Source: Bordetella parapertussis
GTDB lineage: Bacteria > Pseudomonadota > Gammaproteobacteria > Burkholderiales > SG8-39
NCBI GenBank assembly: GCA_945861875.1
Contig: CAMAWC010000003.1
Location: forward strand, 24,597-88,596
Direction: 5' to 3'
Length of the DNA: 64,000 bases
Shown piece by piece: positions 58,812 to 64,000 of the stretch. The translations under genes and the position numbers were made by a program. The first letter of the stretch is position 1. The number at the start of each line of letters is the position of its first letter. The notes beneath the pieces are model-generated. The model saw only the letters and a list, made by a program, of their open reading frames with translations. It was not told the DNA's origin and made no database searches.

Positions 58812-58885
58812 GTCATCCCCGCGAAAGCGGGGATCCAGCGACGTTTGGCGAAAGTCACTGGATTCCCGCCTGCGCAGGGAATGAC
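58812..58885. repeat. dRS3-like inverted repeat pair, copy 8
   Basis: GTCATCCCCGCGAAAGCGGGGAT at the left faces GGATTCCCGCCTGCGCAGGGAATGAC at the right. It lies inside the ars operon between arsR and arsC. Confidence 0.85.
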
Positions 58886-58923
58886 GCAGTAGGAATTTAT
58901 GAGAGCCAATTGGGAGCTTATCC

Positions 58924-59433
58924 ATGCCAGACCGCGTATTCAATGTGCTTTTCCTGTGCACCGGCAACTCGGCGCGCAGCATTCTTGCCGAAGCCATCCT
59001 CAACACCCTGGGCAAGGGACGCTTTCGCGGCTTTAGCGCCGGCAGTCATCCCGCCGGTCGGGTCAATCCCTTTGCCATCGAATTCCTCCAGGCCCAGGGC
59101 ATGCAGGTGGCGGATTTGCGCAGCAAGAACTGGGACGAATTCGCCACGCCGGGCGCGCCGAAAATGGATTTCATCTTCACGGTGTGTGATAACGCCGCGG
59201 GGGAAGTCTGCCCGGTCTGGCCGGGTCAACCGGTGTCGGCGCACTGGGGCATAGAAGACCCGGCCGCGGTCGAAGGCACGGATGAGGACAAGCGTCGCGC
59301 CTTTTCCCATGCCGCCTCCCTGATGAACCGGCGCATTGCCCTGTTTTCCAGCCTGCCCCTGGAAAAGCTGAAGGGCATGGCCATCAAGCGCGAACTCGAC
59401 GAAATCGGCAGGCTGCGGGACAGCGGGCAATAG
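58924..59433 (+). CDS. arsC: Arsenate reductase ArsC, low-molecular-weight phosphatase type
   Basis: A 169-residue arsenate reductase. P-loop CTGNSARS (Cys12-Ser19) is the nucleophile site, and two further cysteines, Cys88 (TVCDNAAGEVC) and Cys96, match the redox relay of thioredoxin-linked enzymes. It reduces arsenate to arsenite, which Acr3 (start 5 nt downstream) exports. Slightly longer than the roughly 130-140 residues usual for this type, with a C-terminal helix (LKGMAIKRELDEIGRL). Confidence 0.93.
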   Translation: MPDRVFNVLFLCTGNSARSILAEAILNTLGKGRFRGFSAGSHPAGRVNPFAIEFLQAQGMQVADLRSKNWDEFATPGAPKMDFIFTVCDNAAGEVCPVWPGQPVSAHWGIEDPAAVEGTDEDKRRAFSHAASLMNRRIALFSSLPLEKLKGMAIKRELDEIGRLRDSGQ

Positions 59434-59438
59434 ACATC

Positions 59439-60506
59439 ATGAGCGTTCAATGTGAGGTTGTGGCAAAACAGGCCGGCGGGGCGGCGATGAGCGTGTTTGA
59501 GCGCTATCTCACCGTCTGGGTGTTCTTGTGCATCGTCATCGGCATTGCGCTGGGTCAGTTCCTGCCGGACGTGTTCCAGCTGGTTGGCAGGCTGGAGGTC
59601 GCGAAGGTGAACATACCGGTCGGACTGCTGATCTGGGTGATGATCATCCCGATGCTGGTCAAGGTGGATTTTGGCGCCCTGGCACAGGTGAAGGAGCATG
59701 TGCGCGGCATCGGCGTCACCTTGTTCATCAACTGGCTGGTCAAGCCGTTTTCCATGGCCTTGCTCGCCTGGATTTTCATCCGCCATGTGTTTGCGCCGTA
59801 TTTGCCGGCCGACCAGCTCGACAGCTACATCGCCGGGCTGATCCTGCTGGCCGCCGCGCCGTGCACGGCGATGGTGTTCGTCTGGAGCCGGCTGACCAAC
59901 GGTGACCCGTTGTTTACGCTGTCGCAAGTGGCGCTCAACGACACCATCATGATTTTCGCCTTTGCGCCGCTGGTGGCGTTTTTGCTGGGCATTTCGGCGA
60001 TCAGCGTGCCCTGGGATACCTTGTTCACCTCGGTGGTCTTGTACATCGTCATCCCGGTCATTCTTGCGCAGCTGCTGAGGAGGATACTGCTTGCCAAGGG
60101 TCAGGCGGCGTTCGACGCCGCCATGGCGAAGATAGGCCCGTGGTCCATCGCCGCGCTGTTGGCGACACTGGTGTTGTTGTTTGCCTTCCAGGGCAGGGCG
60201 ATCATCGAGCAGCCGCTGGTGATCGCGCTGTTGGCCGTACCCATCCTGATACAGGTGTTTTTCAATTCTTCGCTGGCCTACTGGCTCAACAAGAAGGTGG
60301 GCGAAAAGCATTCGGTGGCGTGCCCGTCGGCGCTGATCGGTGCCTCCAACTTTTTCGAACTCGCCGTTGCCGCGGCGATCAGCCTGTTCGGTTTTGAGTC
60401 GGGCGCGGCGCTGGCCACCGTGGTCGGCGTGCTGATTGAGGTGCCGGTGATGCTGCTGGTGGTGAAGGTGGTCAACCGCAGCAAGGGCTGGTACGAGGCG
60501 GGCTAG
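59439..60506 (+). CDS. acr3: Arsenite efflux permease Acr3
   Basis: A 355-residue protein with ten membrane spans. The functionally required cysteine lies in AAAPCTAMVFVWSRL (Cys142), and the conserved Glu is in FFELAVAAAISLFG. It removes arsenite from the cytoplasm, driven by the proton gradient. The ATG at 59439 gives a 16-residue lead; ATG 59487 (MSVFERYLTVWV) has a better ribosome site (GGCGGGG) and may be the true start. Translationally close to arsC (5 nt). Confidence 0.94.
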   Translation: MSVQCEVVAKQAGGAAMSVFERYLTVWVFLCIVIGIALGQFLPDVFQLVGRLEVAKVNIPVGLLIWVMIIPMLVKVDFGALAQVKEHVRGIGVTLFINWLVKPFSMALLAWIFIRHVFAPYLPADQLDSYIAGLILLAAAPCTAMVFVWSRLTNGDPLFTLSQVALNDTIMIFAFAPLVAFLLGISAISVPWDTLFTSVVLYIVIPVILAQLLRRILLAKGQAAFDAAMAKIGPWSIAALLATLVLLFAFQGRAIIEQPLVIALLAVPILIQVFFNSSLAYWLNKKVGEKHSVACPSALIGASNFFELAVAAAISLFGFESGAALATVVGVLIEVPVMLLVVKVVNRSKGWYEAG

Positions 60507-60509
60507 TTT

Positions 60510-61175
60510 TTACGCGGCGGGAAAGGCCGCGCCGGGTGTGCCGGACCGCCACGGCGCGTATTTGTGCATGACGCGGGCAAACGCCGCGGAAGCCTCCCAA
60601 TCCGCCAGCCAGGCTTGCATTTGCGGCCAGGCTTGCGTGCCAAACCAGGTTGCATCGGTATGGGCGAACTGGCGCACGAAGGGGGCGATGGCGAAGTCCG
60701 CCAGGCTGGCATGGCCGCCGGATAAAAAAGCGCTGTCACGCAATAGTGCGTTGAGTTCGTCCAGGTAAGCGGCGCATTGTGCGCGATGGTCTTGCACGCT
60801 GGCGCCGGGAAAACGTCCGGGATATTTGTAGCGATCGAGGTGAGGCTTGAAGCCTTCGTCGAAGCGCGCGACCAGTTGCAGCATGGCAGCCGGTGAACCG
60901 CGCTGCGGGACCAGCCATAGCCCCGGGTCGTTTTGCCGCAGCGCCCAGAGCATGATGTCCAGGCTTTCGTCGATGAGGCGTCCGTCGGTGGTAATCAGCA
61001 CGGGTACCGTGGCCTTGGCCGATGCGGCGAGCAGTTCCGGTGGCTTGTTGCGCAACACCACCTCGCGCAGTTCGCAGGTCAGTCCGCTTGCGTCGATGGC
61101 AAAGCGCGCCCGCATGGCATAGGGGCAGCGGCGGAAGGAATACAGGATGGGCGGGACGGGCATTGACGCGGGCAA
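60510..61175 (-). CDS. Glutathione S-transferase family protein
   Basis: A 221-residue GST whose N-terminal domain starts ILYSFRRCPYAMRARFAI, the CPYA/M type seen in glutaredoxin-like GSTs such as GstB/LigE relatives; TVPVLITTDGR has the cis-Pro, and the C-terminal domain carries HASLADFAIAPFV. It converges with acr3 (3-nt gap). An alternative start four codons in (MPVPPILY) is possible. Confidence 0.88.
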   Translation of the reverse strand: MPASMPVPPILYSFRRCPYAMRARFAIDASGLTCELREVVLRNKPPELLAASAKATVPVLITTDGRLIDESLDIMLWALRQNDPGLWLVPQRGSPAAMLQLVARFDEGFKPHLDRYKYPGRFPGASVQDHRAQCAAYLDELNALLRDSAFLSGGHASLADFAIAPFVRQFAHTDATWFGTQAWPQMQAWLADWEASAAFARVMHKYAPWRSGTPGAAFPAA

Positions 61176-61230
61176 TCATTCGATCACCCGCCGACTTTAG
61201 CACGTGGCCCAAGTGCCGCGATGGCGTCCC

Positions 61231-61293
61231 GCATTGACTCCCTGCATTGCCTCCCTGCATTGCCTCCCCGCATTGCCTCCCCGCATTGCCTCC
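61231..61293. repeat. 13-bp tandem repeat, about 4.8 copies
   Basis: GCATTG(A/C)CTCCC(T/C) repeated five times in direct order, the last copy truncated to 11 bases. It lies between the end of the universal stress gene and the start of the GST gene. As an RNA it would be unstructured; variation in copy number by slippage is plausible. Confidence 0.85.
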
Positions 61294-61295
61294 AA

Positions 61296-62135
61296 TCAGT
61301 GCGACATCAAGACCGGCACGGTCATTTCCGCGAGTATGGTGCGGGTAACACCGCCAAAGGCCAGTTCGCGCAGGCGTGAGTGGCCGTATCCGCCCATTAC
61401 GATCAGGTCGATATCCAGGTCGTAGGCGCGCGACAGCAGCCATTCGCCCACTTCCACCTCGCCGGCGTCGTTATCGTCGATTTCGACGCGCACACCGTGG
61501 CGGGCGAGAAATACCGCGATATCCGCCCCCGGCTGCTGGCCGTGGCCGCCGGTCTTGGACGGATTGACGCTGAGCACCGTCACCTTTTCGGCGCGTTCCA
61601 GGAAAGGCAGCCCGTCGATGACCGCGCGCGCCGCTTCACGGCTCGCATTCCATGGCAGCAGCACGTGTTTGCCGATGTGTTCAAACGTCCCGGCGTAGGG
61701 AAGGATCAGCACCGGCCGTCCGCTGGCCAGCATGGTCCTGCCGGCAAACCCCGTCGTGATCATGCTCGGTTCGTCATTGGCGAGGTCCTGGCCGAGAATG
61801 AGCAGGTCGGCGTAGCGGGCGTGCACCGCGATGGCGTCCTCGGGCTGGTTTTCGACCAGGCGGAACTCGGCGCCGGCAAGGCCGGCGCGGGCGCACAGTT
61901 CCTCATATTTTGACTTTACTTCGTCGATCTGCCCACCGCGCCATTGCTGGTAGCGCTCGAGCAGGAAGTCCGCGCCAAGTTCGGCGCGTATGGCCGAAGG
62001 GACTTCGGGTTGGTGTATCAGATAGACGCCGGTGAGGTGGGCACCATATTGAAGTGCAAGTTGCGTTGCAATATACGTGCGGTCGGCGCAACGGCTGTCG
62101 CTGTCGAGGTGGACGACCAGGCTTTTGTAGCTCAT
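61296..62135 (-). CDS. Universal stress protein UspA family, tandem domain
   Basis: A 279-residue cytoplasmic protein with two Usp folds (about 1-145 and 150-279). The second ends with GGYGHSRLRELAFGGVTRTIL, an ATP-binding Usp motif (GxxGHSxLRE...GG). The first domain's equivalent, FAGRTMLASGRPVLILPY, is degenerate. Such proteins bind ATP or sense stress; the function here is unknown. It ends two bases upstream of the tandem repeat. Confidence 0.9.
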   Translation of the reverse strand: MSYKSLVVHLDSDSRCADRTYIATQLALQYGAHLTGVYLIHQPEVPSAIRAELGADFLLERYQQWRGGQIDEVKSKYEELCARAGLAGAEFRLVENQPEDAIAVHARYADLLILGQDLANDEPSMITTGFAGRTMLASGRPVLILPYAGTFEHIGKHVLLPWNASREAARAVIDGLPFLERAEKVTVLSVNPSKTGGHGQQPGADIAVFLARHGVRVEIDDNDAGEVEVGEWLLSRAYDLDIDLIVMGGYGHSRLRELAFGGVTRTILAEMTVPVLMSH

Positions 62136-62279
62136 GGCATTTCTCCCAAACGAAAATTACGCGCGTTACCTGATGCAAACCCCGCGCGGCAGGCAAATTC
62201 CAAGCTCAATCTACGCGCACCCGAGAACGGCGGGTTGACCAGGATCAAATGGGCGATTGGGCGTGTTTTCCCCGGTAAA

Positions 62280-63305
62280 TCAGCCGGCAAAGACCTTTTC
62301 CAACAGGGCGCGGCCATGCGGGGTGGCCATGGCGATCAGCGTATCACTGCCGCGCACGGTGTGGCTGCCCTCGGGGTTGAAGTGCCAGCGCTCGCCCGAA
62401 CGCACCGCGAGGATGATGAATTCGCGGTGGGCGAGGCCGAGGGCGGTGAGGGTGCGGTCGGGCGCCCCATTCGGCACATGCACCTCCTCGACCCGCAGGG
62501 TGTTGTCCGAGCGCAGCATTTCATCGAGAAAACCGACCACGTGCGGCCGCACCATGGAGGAGACGATGCGCATGCCGCCGGTAAAGTCGGGCGAGACAAT
62601 GGCGTCGGCGCCGACCTTGCGGATCTTGTCGATGTAGTTGACGTCATGGCAGCGTGCCACCACACGCGGCACGGCATTGAGCTGCTTGGCCGATAGCGTG
62701 ATGACAAGGTTCTTGCTGTCATCCCCGGTAATGGCGAACACCCCCGCGGCGTGCTCTATGCCGGCGAGCTTGAGCACATCGTCCTCGCTCGCATCACCCT
62801 GCAGCCACATCGCATCGGGAAAGCGATCGCGGTGTTTCTCGATATTGGCGAGATCGGTATCGATGATCACGTAGGGGCGGTCGGTGATGGACAGCTCGTG
62901 GGCGACGTTGGAGCCGACACGGCCGACGCCGCAGACAATGTAATGCTGGGTTAGCGCACCGATTCGTTTGAGCATTTTCCTTCTCCGCATTGCAACGTTG
63001 ATTTCCCCGGCCACCAGGAACATGGTCATCCTGGCGAGCATGTAATAGACCAGGCCGATGCCGACGGTGCCGATGAACATGGTGAAAAGCCGCCCGGGCA
63101 CACTGTGCGACACATCGACCACCTCACCATAGCCGATGGTGGCGATGGTGATGAAGGTCATGTAAAGGCAGTCGAGCAGGCTGTACTTGGCCCCGCCGAT
63201 GATGCGATAGCCTATGGTGCCCACCGCATGCATCAGTACCAGCGCGGCGAGCGGGCCGGCGAAGTTCTCGTACAGGCTGTGTACGACGGTGCGCTTGTGC
63301 GGCAT
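62280..63305 (-). CDS. Two-transmembrane potassium channel with RCK (TrkA-N/TrkA-C) domains
   Basis: Start at ATG 63305 (MPHKRTVVHSLYENF), one base overlapping the upstream DUF2062 stop; 341 residues. The pore has TIATIGYGE (selectivity filter TIGYG at 56-60) between two helices; a TrkA-N domain begins with HYIVCGVGRVGSNVA (about 121-135), and TrkA-C follows from about 255. It resembles MthK/Kch-type channels gated by cytoplasmic ligand. Frame extension to 63500 overlaps DUF2062 and is rejected. Confidence 0.93.
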   Translation of the reverse strand: MPHKRTVVHSLYENFAGPLAALVLMHAVGTIGYRIIGGAKYSLLDCLYMTFITIATIGYGEVVDVSHSVPGRLFTMFIGTVGIGLVYYMLARMTMFLVAGEINVAMRRRKMLKRIGALTQHYIVCGVGRVGSNVAHELSITDRPYVIIDTDLANIEKHRDRFPDAMWLQGDASEDDVLKLAGIEHAAGVFAITGDDSKNLVITLSAKQLNAVPRVVARCHDVNYIDKIRKVGADAIVSPDFTGGMRIVSSMVRPHVVGFLDEMLRSDNTLRVEEVHVPNGAPDRTLTALGLAHREFIILAVRSGERWHFNPEGSHTVRGSDTLIAMATPHGRALLEKVFAG

Positions 63306-63868
63306 TACGACCCTCCCCCAGTCTTTGCCGCACGCCGGCGGGCGCGCTCGCGCCACGCCAGCCGCACCTGGATGCGCCATCCGGCCTGAACCAGCACATA
63401 GCCGGCCAGTGCCAGGGTCAGGGCAAGCGCCGCCAGTCCGACAGCCAGCGGCTTGCCAAGCGCCAGCATCCAGCCGCCAAAGGCCTGCAGCCAGGACCAC
63501 AGGTGGGCCCAGTCGATATCCGGCGGCAGGTCCGGCGCCATCACTCCTTCGCCGATGAGCAGGCGGCCGTATTCATAGGCCAGCAGATACAGCGGGCCGA
63601 TGGAAAACGGGTTGGTGTAGAGCGTGGTGATCAGCGCCACCGGCAGGTTGACGCGCAGCGGCACCGCCAGCAATGCCGCGGTGATCATTTGCAGCGGCCC
63701 GGGAATCAATCCGGCGAACAGGCCGATGGCAACGCCTCCTGAGACCGAACGGCGGTTGAGATGCCACAGGTTGGGATGGTGCAGCAGCGGCCCGAACCAG
63801 CGCACATAGCGGTTTTCACGAATCGATTCGTGGTCGGGAAGGTATTTGCGAAAGTACTTGCGCGGCAT
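63305..63868 (-). CDS. DUF2062 domain membrane protein
   Basis: Start at ATG 63868 (MPRKYFRKYLPDHESI), giving 187 residues. DUF2062 hallmarks are WHLNRRSVSGGVAIGLFAGLIPGPLQM and LPVALITTLYTNPF, then two more membrane spans and a basic C-terminus. Often found in proteobacterial genomes without known function; here its stop overlaps the channel start (TAATG), so it may assist that channel. The frame extends upstream another 33 codons without a ribosome site. Confidence 0.85.
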   Translation of the reverse strand: MPRKYFRKYLPDHESIRENRYVRWFGPLLHHPNLWHLNRRSVSGGVAIGLFAGLIPGPLQMITAALLAVPLRVNLPVALITTLYTNPFSIGPLYLLAYEYGRLLIGEGVMAPDLPPDIDWAHLWSWLQAFGGWMLALGKPLAVGLAALALTLALAGYVLVQAGWRIQVRLAWRERARRRAAKTGGGS

Positions 63869-63963
63869 GGTGGTGACAATTTTTTCGATTGTAAGCTGTA
63901 TATGGTTATTTTTCTGAATGCCAACACTTGCATCGCAGGCAATTCCCCATATCTCGAGACTTG

Positions 63964-64000
63964 TCATTCCGAAGCCGAAGGCTGAGGAATCTGCTTTCAG
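63964..64000. repeat. Start of a GTCATTCCGAAGCC repeat, cut by window edge
   Basis: GTCATTCCGAAGCCGAAGGCTGAGGAATCT resembles one end of a second widespread proteobacterial intergenic repeat. Only one copy is visible and the other arm lies outside, so identification rests on the end sequence. Confidence 0.4.

Noticed and set aside
2351..58885. Possible CRISPR array from the repeated ATTCCC...GGGAAT units
   Set aside because: The units are in facing pairs in separate spacers kilobases apart, not regularly spaced direct repeats with unique spacers, and no cas genes are present.

Overview
The window looks like chromosomal DNA of a GC-rich betaproteobacterium, probably of the Burkholderiales/Alcaligenaceae type. 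The main reason is eight separate genes for Bug/TctC-type periplasmic receptors, a hallmark expansion of that group. Other support comes from GC-rich coding DNA with long antisense shadow frames, many CoxL- and IorB-type molybdenum hydroxylase genes, and eight dRS3-like inverted repeats in intergenic spacers. No rRNA, tRNA, CRISPR array, phage or transposase gene was seen.

Region 1 (1-12.0 kb, minus strand) is a long catabolic operon. Read from its promoter end it encodes an isochorismatase-type hydrolase, a PuuE-like deacetylase/amidohydrolase, a complete branched-chain/amide-type ABC importer (LivHMKGF), a TctC receptor, a second PuuE-like enzyme, a second TctC receptor and a RidA-family protein cut by the window edge. 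Upstream lie an FrsA-like alpha/beta hydrolase with a perfect 17-bp palindrome in its leader and an XRE-cupin regulator. The enzyme set suggests uptake and stepwise hydrolysis of a cyclic amide, imide or ureide.

Region 2 (12.2-27.1 kb) is a mosaic of small acid-catabolism units. It holds a lipoprotein esterase, a PrpF/GalD-like tautomerase with TctC and a PcaD-like hydrolase, an orphan CoxL-like Mo-hydroxylase, five further TctC receptors, an MmgE/PrpD protein and an amidase. No TctA/TctB membrane proteins are present.

Region 3 (27.6-48.3 kb) is the most unusual part. A run of 18 plus-strand genes encodes a type III glutamine-synthetase-like enzyme, a GST, a taurine/nitrate-type ABC importer, an SDR, three Rieske oxygenase alpha subunits, a 2-hydroxyacid dehydrogenase, an Ldh2-type dehydrogenase, a TetR regulator, a DUF1116 (AllG-like) protein, two DUF1989 proteins and a polar amino-acid-type ABC importer. 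It faces a minus-strand unit with a fourth Rieske oxygenase, a second 2-hydroxyacid dehydrogenase and another SDR, so an SDR/Rieske/2-hydroxyacid dehydrogenase trio occurs twice. I infer an undescribed pathway for a nitrogen-rich organic acid or ureido/guanidino compound. The substrate is unknown.

Region 4 (48.4-64.0 kb) is mainly redox and housekeeping. It contains a flavodoxin, a PepSY/cytochrome b561 pair, a two-subunit isoquinoline-oxidoreductase-type enzyme, a partial sulfur oxidation cluster (soxXYZA, no soxB or soxCD), a GST, a methyltransferase coupled to a DMT transporter with a histidine-rich tail, an arsenic resistance operon (arsR, arsC, acr3), another GST, a universal stress protein, a K+ channel with RCK domain and a DUF2062 protein.
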